A stretch of 64,000 nucleotides of DNA from an uncultured Glaciecola sp. (lineage in GTDB: Bacteria > Pseudomonadota > Gammaproteobacteria > Enterobacterales > Alteromonadaceae): contig CANMCE010000006.1 in assembly GCA_947496235.1 (NCBI GenBank), forward strand, positions 1 through 64,000. Reading direction: 5' to 3'. The position numbers and the translations under genes were made by a program. Below are positions 57,190-64,000 of this stretch, in pieces. The number at the start of each line of letters is the position of its first letter. Positions within the stretch are counted from its first letter, which is position 1. The notes beneath the pieces were generated by a model. That model ran no database searches, was not told where the DNA came from, and saw only the letters and a program-made list of their open reading frames with translations.

Positions 57190-58362
57190 GTGAAAAAGTT
57201 TGACCTATGCATAGTAGGCGGTGGCATGGTAGGCGCCGCAACCGCAATTGGATGTGCGCAACAAGGCTATTCTGTGTGTTTAATAGAACCTAATCCTCCA
57301 AGCCCTTATGAACCTCAACAAGCGCCAGATTTGCGAGTATCAGCAATCAATATGCACAGTGTTGAATTGCTAAAGCAGCTTGGGGTTTGGTCGCACATTA
57401 CCCAAATGCGTTTAACCCCTTACAATGGGCTTGAATGTTGGGAACAAGAAACAGCCAAAACAAGATTCGATGCTGCAGACGTCAATTACCCGCAATTGGG
57501 CTATTTCATTGAAAATAGGTTATTGCAGATAGCGCTGTTAGAGCAAATTTCACAGACCTTCATGGACAATGTAACGCTTGTGAGTAATACCTCAGTGAAA
57601 ATCATAGATGTTGAAACAGGTGAGGTGGAACTTGATGACTCACAGACCATTAAGGCAGCGTTAATTATAGGTGCAGACGGCGCCAATTCACAAGTAAGAA
57701 AAGCGGCTGGTATAGGTGTTACAGGATGGCGCTATGGGCAAAACGCTAACGTCATTTCAGTTAAAATGCACCAGTCTTTTGACCCAGTAACTTGGCAACA
57801 ATTTACCCCCACTGGCCCCTTGGCCTTTTTGCCCATGCATGAGAAGTTTGCCAGTTTAGTTTGGTATGCAGATCAATCAACTACAGACTTCATTAAATCA
57901 GCGTCAAATGCCGAGTTAATGACAGCGATAAAGCAAGCTTTTCCCAAGCAGCTTGGTGATTTTGATATTTTAGATAAAGCATATTTTCCATTGATCCGCA
58001 GTCATGCTAATCAATATTATTCTGGAAAAGCGCTATTGTTGGGGGATGCTGCACATACTATAAATCCATTGGCAGGACAGGGCGTAAATTTAGGCTTTAA
58101 AGATGTCAGTTGCTTTTTGAACTATCTCGAAAAGTATGGCGTATCGGATGTATCTAGCTTATATAGCCGCTATCAGAGAAATAGAAAACCTCAAAATTTG
58201 CTGATGATGAGTGCTATGGATCTAATTTATGCAACCTTTAGTAATAATATTACTCCAATAAAAGTCATGCGAAATCTGGGACTTAAAGTGGCTGATAGTG
58301 CAGGTCTGTTAAAAGTAGGTGTGCTTAAATACGCTATGGGTTTAGCTTCCCTTAAAGAGTAG
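57190..58362 (+). CDS. ubiF: FAD-dependent ubiquinone-biosynthesis hydroxylase (UbiF/UbiH family)
   Basis: Flavin monooxygenase of 390 residues for an aerobic ring hydroxylation in ubiquinone synthesis. The N-terminal dinucleotide-binding motif is IVGGGMVGAATAIGCAQQG; the central NADH/FAD motif is IGADGANSQVRKAAGI; the C-terminal GLLGDAAHTINPLAGQGVNLG-type motif is present. The start is GTG at 57190. Being divergent from miaB favours UbiF (C6 hydroxylase) over UbiH/UbiI, based on the E. coli gene order; sequence alone separates these less surely. Confidence 0.85.
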   Translation: MKKFDLCIVGGGMVGAATAIGCAQQGYSVCLIEPNPPSPYEPQQAPDLRVSAINMHSVELLKQLGVWSHITQMRLTPYNGLECWEQETAKTRFDAADVNYPQLGYFIENRLLQIALLEQISQTFMDNVTLVSNTSVKIIDVETGEVELDDSQTIKAALIIGADGANSQVRKAAGIGVTGWRYGQNANVISVKMHQSFDPVTWQQFTPTGPLAFLPMHEKFASLVWYADQSTTDFIKSASNAELMTAIKQAFPKQLGDFDILDKAYFPLIRSHANQYYSGKALLLGDAAHTINPLAGQGVNLGFKDVSCFLNYLEKYGVSDVSSLYSRYQRNRKPQNLLMMSAMDLIYATFSNNITPIKVMRNLGLKVADSAGLLKVGVLKYAMGLASLKE

Positions 58363-58377
58363 TTTTAGGAAACAAGA

Positions 58378-58554
58378 ATGAATTTATTTGTTATTTTGGG
58401 TGTTTTATTTTTGGCCCTGATTATCATGGTGCCTTTAATTGATAAATCAGGGGTACGTATGTCAAACGAGAGTTTGGCAAAGTTATCAAAATGGTTTATG
58501 CCGCTAGTGTTTATCTTAATTATAGCGGCAATGATTAAATATTTTCTTTTGTAA
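58378..58554 (+). CDS. 58-residue membrane protein
   Basis: Small ORF 15 bp downstream of ubiF with TAGGAAACAAG before its ATG. Two hydrophobic helices (about residues 2-20 and 41-57) are separated by a polar loop with DKSGVRMSNESLAKLSK, giving a helical hairpin in the inner membrane. No family recognised. Probably co-transcribed with ubiF. An inverted repeat AAGGCAAAAA/TTTTTGCCTT follows at 58567-58592, also covering the end of the convergent symporter gene. Confidence 0.6.
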   Translation: MNLFVILGVLFLALIIMVPLIDKSGVRMSNESLAKLSKWFMPLVFILIIAAMIKYFLL

Positions 58555-58578
58555 GAAACAGGGGATAAGGCAAAAAGT

Positions 58579-59994
58579 TTATTTTTTGCCTTGCCAAATG
58601 GTTTCTTCTAACTCACCTTGAATTTCGCAGTCGCTTTGGTCAAAGGTAATATCAATTTGCGCTTTACGCTTGTGATTATAGTCTTTAGTTACTGCGACTA
58701 TTGTTGGTGTAAGTAGGAAAAGTGCAATTACGTTGACTACTGTCATCAACCCCAACGCCATATCTGCCATAGCCCATACGGTAGGCAGGGCAGCCATAGA
58801 ACCCCACAAAATCATTCCCAAGTAACCAGCGGTAAAGAGACTTCTACCAACCTTATGGTCGAGCTTGAATAAATGCAGATTACTCTCACCATAAGCATAA
58901 TTCGCTACCACTGAAGTAAATGCAAAAAACAATATTGCGGCAGCAACAAAGTCAGCGCCTACGCCACCAATATGATTTTCCATTGCTAATTGGGTTAATT
59001 GAATGCCTTGCATTTGACCAACAGATGTGTCGGTACCTAATAAAATAATAAATGCAGTGGCAGTACAAAGCACCATGGTATCAATGAATACGCCTAACAT
59101 TTGAATATAGCCCTGTGAAGCCGGATGATTAGGAGTAGGGGCGGCACTAGCAGCGGCTTGAGGCACACTACCAGAACCGGCTTCGTTAGAGTAAAGCCCG
59201 CGTTGAATACCGTTCTTTAATGCGGCAGCAAAAGCTCCAGCGCCAGCTTCTTGAAGACCGAATGCCGAAGTGACTATGTCATAAAGCACTGAGGGAAGTA
59301 GCTGTATGTTGATAACTGTAATGATTAACGCCACAGATACATAGGCAATCGCCATGAAAGGCACGACGTACTCAGCAAATCGGGCAATAGCGCGTAAACC
59401 GCCTAATACAATTACACCGGCAATTGAAACAATAACAATGCCTGAATACAGTGTGTCTATGCCATAACTGTTTTGAATGGCATCCGTTATGGTATTAGCT
59501 TGAACAGCGCTAAATACAAATCCATAGCCAAAAAATAAACACAGGGCAAACAAGATTGCAAACCAAGAGCTTTTAAGTCCTTGTTTGATGTAATAGGCTG
59601 GTCCACCTCTAAATTGACCGTTAGCGTCTTTAATCTTATAGGTTTGACCGAGAAGACTTTCCGCATAGCCTGTCGCCATGCCTAAAAACGCAATTACCCA
59701 CATCCAAAATATGGCGCCAGCGCCACCTAATGAAATAGCAACTGCAACGCCTGCGAGATTACCTGTACCGACTCGGGCAGATAAACTAGTGCATAAGGCC
59801 TGAAATGAGGAAATACCCGCTTTACTGTCTTGTTGACTGTTCTTTAACAATCCAAACATATGCTTAAAATCAAGCAATTGAATGAATTTTAACCTAAGGG
59901 TGAACCAGATACCGCAAACCAGCAAAATATAGATAAGGATTTGCTCTTCACGCCATAAAATATCATTAACAAATCCTACAACTTCATCTATCAA
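58579..59994 (-). CDS. Sodium:alanine symporter (AGCS family)
   Basis: Na+-coupled amino acid symporter, 471 residues, about 11 membrane segments. AGCS signatures are visible: ARVGTGNLAGVAVAISLGG with the Na+-site residues, GGPAYYIKQGL, and NEAGSGSVPQAAASA. The frame opens at TTG 59994, with AAGGACG 5 nt before it and no ATG or GTG nearby at the N terminus. It lies 106 bp downstream of the tRNA-Gln genes on the same strand. Substrate within the family is probably alanine or glycine. Confidence 0.92.
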   Translation of the reverse strand: MIDEVVGFVNDILWREEQILIYILLVCGIWFTLRLKFIQLLDFKHMFGLLKNSQQDSKAGISSFQALCTSLSARVGTGNLAGVAVAISLGGAGAIFWMWVIAFLGMATGYAESLLGQTYKIKDANGQFRGGPAYYIKQGLKSSWFAILFALCLFFGYGFVFSAVQANTITDAIQNSYGIDTLYSGIVIVSIAGVIVLGGLRAIARFAEYVVPFMAIAYVSVALIITVINIQLLPSVLYDIVTSAFGLQEAGAGAFAAALKNGIQRGLYSNEAGSGSVPQAAASAAPTPNHPASQGYIQMLGVFIDTMVLCTATAFIILLGTDTSVGQMQGIQLTQLAMENHIGGVGADFVAAAILFFAFTSVVANYAYGESNLHLFKLDHKVGRSLFTAGYLGMILWGSMAALPTVWAMADMALGLMTVVNVIALFLLTPTIVAVTKDYNHKRKAQIDITFDQSDCEIQGELEETIWQGKK

Positions 59995-60100
59995 GAGAGC
60001 GTCCTTTTTGAATTAATTTTTATTATTGGGAGTTAAATTTAAAATACCACAATAAAAATCATTAAGGTAGAGATGATCTAGGTGACATAGAAAAAACAGA

Positions 60101-60176
60101 TGGCTGGGGTAGCAGGACTCGAACCTACGAATGGCGGGATCAAAACCCGCTGCCTTACCAACTTGGCTATACCCCA
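60101..60176 (-). tRNA. tRNA-Gln (anticodon TTG), distal copy
   Basis: 76-nt cloverleaf with acceptor stem TGGGGTA/TACCCCA, discriminator G, anticodon loop TTTTGAT with TTG, and encoded CCA. Last gene of the Met-Leu-Gln-Gln operon. Identical to the other copy. Confidence 0.95.
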
Positions 60177-60215
60177 GTTGAATGAACAATGATTATCTTA
60201 TTTTAAGACCAAAAG

Positions 60216-60291
60216 TGGCTGGGGTAGCAGGACTCGAACCTACGAATGGCGGGATCAAAACCCGCTGCCTTACCAACTTGGCTATACCCCA
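60216..60291 (-). tRNA. tRNA-Gln (anticodon TTG), proximal copy
   Basis: Same 76-nt sequence as the distal copy, 115 bp apart start to start. The last common base and spacing suggest tandem duplication. Confidence 0.95.
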
Positions 60292-60296
60292 ACTTT

Positions 60297-60381
60297 TGGT
60301 GCGGAAGGAGAGACTTGAACTCTCACGCCGTGAAGCACTGGAACCTAAATCCAGCGTGTCTACCAATTCCACCACTTCCGC
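60297..60381 (-). tRNA. tRNA-Leu (anticodon TAG)
   Basis: 85-nt class II tRNA with a long variable arm, acceptor GCGGAAG/CTTCCGC, anticodon loop ATTTAGG with TAG, encoded CCA. Between tRNA-Met and the tRNA-Gln pair, the same order as E. coli metT-leuW-glnU-glnW. Confidence 0.95.
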
Positions 60382-60402
60382 ATGAAGCCCGAATAAGAAC
60401 TT

Positions 60403-60479
60403 TGGTGGCTACGGCGGGACTCGAACCTGCGACCCCATCATTATGAGTGATGTGCTCTAACCAGCTGAGCTACGTAGCC
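60403..60479 (-). tRNA. tRNA-Met (anticodon CAT), elongator type
   Basis: 77-nt cloverleaf with acceptor GGCTACG/CGTAGCC fully paired (initiator tRNA has an unpaired first position), anticodon loop CTCATAA with CAT, encoded CCA. First gene of the operon. Confidence 0.93.
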
Positions 60480-60502
60480 GTTCCGTTTTCGGAGTGGCGC
60501 GT

Positions 60503-60531
60503 ATTATGCTGATATGAGACTAGCGCGTCAA
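60503..60531 (-). promoter_or_regulatory. Promoter of the tRNA Met-Leu-Gln-Gln operon
   Basis: On the minus strand TTGACG (60531-60526), 17 bp, CATAAT (60508-60503), then ACGCGCC as a GC-rich discriminator. tRNA-Met begins 24 bp downstream. The same architecture as the other two tRNA promoters in the window. Confidence 0.8.
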
Positions 60532-60605
60532 CCGTTTTTTTCACCTTTATGAGCGAATGAATAATTACTGAACAACTGGAAATAAAAGGTTAAGGCTTTA
60601 AAAAC

Positions 60606-60632
60606 AAAAAAGTGGGTTAAAATACCCACTTT
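60606..60632 (-). terminator. Terminator after ychF
   Basis: AAAGTGGGT/ACCCACTTT hairpin with a 6-nt loop followed on the minus strand by a T-run. 38 bp past the ychF stop; closes the rplY-pth-ychF unit. Confidence 0.8.
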
Positions 60633-60670
60633 AATGCTGATTAATTAAACAAAAACTGGACAATAATAAA

Positions 60671-61762
60671 TTAAACATTAAATCTGAAATGAATTACGTC
60701 ACCGTCTTTAACTATATATTCTTTGCCTTCTAAACGCCATTTCCCAGCATCTTTTGCACCTTGTTCGCCGTTATTTTCGATATAATTGTCATATCCGATA
60801 ACTTCGGCACGAATAAAGCCTTTTTCAAAGTCAGTATGGATCTTTCCAGCTGCTTGGGGGGCGGTAGAACCCGCAGGGTAGGTCCATGCTCTTACTTCTT
60901 TTACACCTGCGGTGAAATAGGTTTGTAGATTTAGAAGTTCATAACCAGCGCGAATGACGCGATTTAATCCTGGCTCTTCTAAGCCCAGTTCAGCCATAAA
61001 ATCTGCCTTGTCTTCATCATCAAGTTCAGCAATATCTGATTCGATTGCGGCACAAACGCTCACCACAACGGCATTTTCTTTTTCGGCGATGGCTTTCACC
61101 TGATCAAGGTATGGGTTATTCTCAAACCCATCTTCGTTTACATTAGCAACATACATAGTTGGCTTAAGTGTAAGGAAGTTCATATAGCTAATAGCAGCAT
61201 GCTCTTCTTTACTAAGCTCTAATGCTCTTAATAATCCGCCTTCATTTAGATGAGGCAGTAATTTCTCTAACACTTTTAATTCAAATTTAGCGTCAGCATC
61301 ACCACCTTTGGCTCTTTTACCCACACGAAGTAATGCTTTTTCGGTGGTTTCTAAATCAGCCAATGCTAGTTCAGTATTGATAACATCAATGTCTTCGGCA
61401 GGGTTTACTTTACCCGCAACGTGTACGATATTATCATCTTCAAAACAACGCACCACGTGGCCAATAGCATCAGTTTCACGGATGTTAGCCAAGAATTTAT
61501 TACCCAAACCTTCACCTTTTGAAGCGCCAGCTACTAACCCTGCAATATCCACAAATTCCATAGTGGTAGGAATAACCCGCTGTGGTTTAACAATTTCCGC
61601 CAATTTATCTAAGCGTAGGTCGGGCACTGGTACTACACCAGTATTAGGTTCTATGGTACAAAATGGGAAGTTAGCTGCTTCAATTCCAGCTTTAGTTAAC
61701 GCATTAAAAAGCGTTGATTTGCCAACATTTGGTAAACCGACAATGCCACATTTAAATCCCAT
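60671..61762 (-). CDS. ychF: Redox-regulated ATPase/GTPase YchF (Ola1)
   Basis: Ribosome-associated Obg-family P-loop NTPase of 363 residues that prefers ATP. G1 is GLPNVGKST (residues 8-16), G3 is [16 protein letters not shown], and the family's deviant G4 NVNED is present. The C-terminal TGS domain ends with [12 protein letters not shown]. It follows pth by 14 bp, the E. coli order. Confidence 0.97.
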   Translation of the reverse strand: MGFKCGIVGLPNVGKSTLFNALTKAGIEAANFPFCTIEPNTGVVPVPDLRLDKLAEIVKPQRVIPTTMEFVDIAGLVAGASKGEGLGNKFLANIRETDAIGHVVRCFEDDNIVHVAGKVNPAEDIDVINTELALADLETTEKALLRVGKRAKGGDADAKFELKVLEKLLPHLNEGGLLRALELSKEEHAAISYMNFLTLKPTMYVANVNEDGFENNPYLDQVKAIAEKENAVVVSVCAAIESDIAELDDEDKADFMAELGLEEPGLNRVIRAGYELLNLQTYFTAGVKEVRAWTYPAGSTAPQAAGKIHTDFEKGFIRAEVIGYDNYIENNGEQGAKDAGKWRLEGKEYIVKDGDVIHFRFNV

Positions 61763-61776
61763 TTTATGTTCCTATC

Positions 61777-62358
61777 TTATGCTTTAAACGAATGTAATCT
61801 TTGTTGCGCTTCAGTCAAGCCGTTGCTAATAAGTATTTCTATGCACCTAATAGCTTCATCTATGGCTGCGAGTATTTTTTCGTGTTCTTGCGCTGGTGCT
61901 TTACTCAATACATGCCCAGTGACTTTAGACTTGTGCCCTGGATGCCCGATACCTATGCGTAAACGTAAAAAATCTCGATTGTTTGCCAGAGCGCGAACAG
62001 TGTCTTTAATGCCATTTTGGCTTGAACTACCGCCGATTTTGAATTTGGCGATTCCTGGCTCAAAGTCTAGTTCGTCATAAGCCACTAAAATGTTGTCGGT
62101 CGGTATTTTATAGAAGCGGCACATTGCGCCGACAGCTTGACCACTCTTATTCATATAGGTTGTGGGAATGAGTAACCTGACTTCTTGACCTTGTATTATT
62201 AAGCGACCAGTAAAACCAAAAAACTTAGCCTCGTATTTTAATGTCACATTAAAACGCGAGGCTAAGTTTTCTACCAAGATAGCGCCGGCATTATGGCGAG
62301 TCTCTTTGTATTCGGGGCCTGGATTACCCAGGCCCACAATCAACTGCAAAGCTGACAC
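61777..62358 (-). CDS. pth: Peptidyl-tRNA hydrolase
   Basis: Recycles peptidyl-tRNA released by stalled ribosomes. 193 residues with [17 protein letters not shown] (catalytic His), [23 protein letters not shown] (Asp) and [17 protein letters not shown]. Six bp after rplY. Confidence 0.97.
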   Translation of the reverse strand: MSALQLIVGLGNPGPEYKETRHNAGAILVENLASRFNVTLKYEAKFFGFTGRLIIQGQEVRLLIPTTYMNKSGQAVGAMCRFYKIPTDNILVAYDELDFEPGIAKFKIGGSSSQNGIKDTVRALANNRDFLRLRIGIGHPGHKSKVTGHVLSKAPAQEHEKILAAIDEAIRCIEILISNGLTEAQQRLHSFKA

Positions 62359-62364
62359 TGACGA

Positions 62365-63003
62365 TTATTCCTCAGTACCCTCTTCATCGCTGCCTTCTTC
62401 AGCTTCAGAAGCAGAAGGGCCTTTAGCAGCTTTAATTGTTACAACAGCAAGATCGTGATCATCGCCCTTTGCAAGCTCAACAGATTCAACACCTTTTGGA
62501 AGTGTAATATCTGTTAAGTGTAAAGTTTGACCAAGTTCAACGTTGATTAGGTCAACTTCGATGAACTCAGGTAGATCTTTTGGTAAACAGGTGATTTCAA
62601 TTTCGTTCATGTGATGTTCAACGTGACCACCGTCAACTTTTACACCTTTCGCTTTCTCTTCGTTTAAGAAGTGAACTGGGATGTTAGTGTGAAGTTTTTC
62701 ACCAGCAATAACGCGTTGAAAGTCAATGTGCGTTACTTTTGGCTTATAAGGGTGACGTTGCATATCTTTTACAAGCGCTTCAACTTTCTTTCCGTCAACG
62801 TTCAAAGTAAGAACGTGAGAATAGAATGCTTCAAATTCTTGCGCTTGAATAACTTTATTGTGCTCTAGCGTAATTGCTTGAGGTTCTTCGTTACCACCAT
62901 AAAGGATCGCAGGCACTTTGCCTTCATGACGTAGGCGGCGGCTCGCACCTTTCCCTAAGTCATTACGGACGCTTGCGTCCAAATTAAAAATTGCATCAGA
63001 CAT
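62365..63003 (-). CDS. rplY: 50S ribosomal protein L25 (CTC/TL5 long form)
   Basis: Binds 5S rRNA. The long L25 form: an N-terminal 5S-binding domain (about 1-95, [25 protein letters not shown]), a C-terminal beta domain (about 100-185) and an acidic tail. I chose the ATG at 63003 (212 aa) because GGAGA precedes it; the open frame could start 15 codons upstream at 63048. E. coli L25 is the short form of 94 residues. Followed closely by pth. Confidence 0.93.
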   Translation of the reverse strand: MSDAIFNLDASVRNDLGKGASRRLRHEGKVPAILYGGNEEPQAITLEHNKVIQAQEFEAFYSHVLTLNVDGKKVEALVKDMQRHPYKPKVTHIDFQRVIAGEKLHTNIPVHFLNEEKAKGVKVDGGHVEHHMNEIEITCLPKDLPEFIEVDLINVELGQTLHLTDITLPKGVESVELAKGDDHDLAVVTIKAAKGPSASEAEEGSDEEGTEE

Positions 63004-63062
63004 TAGTTGTCTCCAAATGTGTGTTGATTGATTTTGCGACCAAATCAATCAGAATTAAGAAT

Positions 63063-63087
63063 AAAAAACACCGCCTTAACAAAGCGG
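63063..63087 (-). terminator. Terminator downstream of the small lipoprotein gene
   Basis: On the minus strand CCGCTTT-gtt-AAGGCGG forms a 7-bp stem (one G-T pair) followed by TGTTTTTT. Separates the lipoprotein gene from rplY. Confidence 0.75.
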
Positions 63088-63134
63088 CGGCGCATTCTAT
63101 CACTGGAAGCCAGAATCTACAAATAAAACCATGA

Positions 63135-63554
63135 TTATTTATTGTAGTTAATGGTCTTTGGGTCTTTTACGGGAGTGACCCTTGAACTATCTACAATGCT
63201 AATGTCGTGAATTTTGATTAGCTTGCCAAATTGAGTAGTTGTCATCATATCTTCCATTACTTCTGCTTTTATGCGGACGACAAGACCATTCTGGCGAAAT
63301 TGTGCATCTAAATTAAAGGGGGTAAATTTGCTGCCGTCTTTACCAATAAAAGCATAAAAGCCACCTTCAATATCCTTGTATTCAATCTTACCTTCAAGCT
63401 CAAACATATCTGTACTCCCTTTATCTTGCGTTTCAGCCGAAATTGATTCAGAGCTGGTTTTTGTAGCTTCAACATTTGAGGTTGAGTTTACTTCTGTACT
63501 ATCACAGCCATATACGCCCATAACCAGAATCAGTAAAAACCATGCATTTTTCAT
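63135..63554 (-). CDS. Small predicted lipoprotein, function unknown
   Basis: 139 residues with a signal peptide and lipobox VYGC (C17). A low-complexity Ser/Thr/Glu spacer follows (about 19-48), then a small beta-rich domain (about 50-125; FELEGKIEYKDIEGGFYAFIGKDG). The domain resembles an OB-like or substrate-free periplasmic module, but I recognise no family. It has its own terminators on both sides, so it is a monocistronic gene between prs and rplY. Confidence 0.6.
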   Translation of the reverse strand: MKNAWFLLILVMGVYGCDSTEVNSTSNVEATKTSSESISAETQDKGSTDMFELEGKIEYKDIEGGFYAFIGKDGSKFTPFNLDAQFRQNGLVVRIKAEVMEDMMTTTQFGKLIKIHDISIVDSSRVTPVKDPKTINYNK

Positions 63555-63581
63555 TTGAAAACCTCGTCAGCAAATAATAAT

Positions 63582-63612
63582 AAAAAAACCGTACCACATA
63601 AGTGAGTACGGT
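63582..63612 (-). terminator. Terminator downstream of prs
   Basis: ACCGTAC/GTACGGT stem with an inner CAC/GTG extension, followed on the minus strand by seven T. Confidence 0.85.
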
Positions 63613-63651
63613 TTTAATAAAAGTTCATATATTTAAGTTAAATACTTACTC

Positions 63652-64000
63652 TTAATATTCAAACATAGCCGAAATAGACTCTTCGTTGCTAATGCGACGA
63701 ATAGTTTCGGCTAGCATATCTGATAAAGTGAGGAGTTTTACTTTGTCTAACTTTTTAATTGCAGGGCTAAACGGAATACTATCAGTCACTATAATTTCAT
63801 CAATCACAGATTCCTCTAGATTTTTAGCTGCATTTCCTGAAAAGATCGCGTGTGTAGCATAAGCATACACTCTTTTAGCACCATGTTGTTTTAATGCTTC
63901 AGCAGCTTTAGCCAAAGTACCACCAGTATCAATCATGTCATCTACAATGATGCAGTCTCTATCTTTAACATCACCTATGATGTTCATTACCTGAGCGACG
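63652..64000 (-). CDS. prs: Ribose-phosphate pyrophosphokinase (PRPP synthetase), C-terminal part
   Basis: The 5' part of the gene lies beyond the right window edge. The visible 115 residues carry the PRPP-loop motif [39 protein letters not shown] and the end [15 protein letters not shown], closely like E. coli Prs. It makes PRPP, which the purF, trpD and other products in this window consume. Confidence 0.96.
   Translation of the reverse strand, partial: VAQVMNIIGDVKDRDCIIVDDMIDTGGTLAKAAEALKQHGAKRVYAYATHAIFSGNAAKNLEESVIDEIIVTDSIPFSPAIKKLDKVKLLTLSDMLAETIRRISNEESISAMFEY

Noticed and set aside
60182-60446. ORFs across the tRNA-Gln/Leu/Met cluster
   Set aside because: Shadows of tRNA genes on both strands.

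Overview
The window is a stretch of chromosome from a marine-type gammaproteobacterium. Its low GC content, E. coli-like gene neighbourhoods and protein sequences fit Alteromonadales (a Glaciecola/Paraglaciecola/Alteromonas-like genus). That placement is inferred from gene content and was not tested by a search. Nearly everything is core genome, densely packed. I see no CRISPR array, prophage, integrase, transposase or recognisable defence system.

Layout. 1-2.4 kb: tRNA-Val, gltX, a tRNA-Ala/Glu/Glu operon and a partly duplicated, hairpin-rich spacer. 2.4-6.1 kb: dusC and a tandem pair of exported amidohydrolases, the second of which has lost its metal ligands. 6.1-6.35 kb: two REP-like repeat units. 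6.4-14 kb: tesA divergent from ybbA-ybbP, yfcH-folX, an AI-2E-family permease, a diguanylate cyclase and a YciI protein. 14-20.9 kb: the complete trp operon (trpL-E-G-D-CF-B-A) with a readable attenuator. 20.9-30.7 kb: rnm(yciV)-yciO-scpA-scpB-rluB-truA-accD-folC-dedD-cvpA-purF, all on one strand. 30.8-38.1 kb: the most accessory part, with a Yip1 membrane protein, a double-hotdog protein, miaE, a GH28 pectinase-like protein under a LacI-type operator, a chemoreceptor with a sigma-28 promoter, and a coiled-coil protein of unknown role. 38.2-48.4 kb: lpxH-ppiB, cysS, mltD, gloB, yafS, metG, mrp and dcd. 48.4-51.3 kb: a BicA-like SulP bicarbonate transporter with nhaA. 51.4-58.6 kb: lnt-corC-ybeY-ybeZ-miaB, divergent ubiF and a 58-residue membrane protein. 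58.6-64 kb: a Na+/alanine symporter, a tRNA Met-Leu-Gln-Gln operon, ychF-pth-rplY, a small lipoprotein and the 3' end of prs.

How it fits together. The main themes are translation and tRNA (three aminoacyl-tRNA synthetases, eight tRNA genes, DusC, TruA, MiaB plus MiaE, RluB, Pth, L25, YbeY, YchF), tryptophan synthesis under transcriptional attenuation, envelope lipids and lipoproteins (TesA, AccD, LpxH, Lnt, MltD), and Na+-linked transport (NhaA, BicA-like SulP, AGCS symporter). The items most worth a second look are the catalytic/pseudo-catalytic amidohydrolase pair, the GH28 gene with a promoter-overlapping operator and a missing active-site histidine, the BicA-NhaA pairing, and the duplicated hairpin block at 2.1-2.36 kb. 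None amounts to a proven new system.
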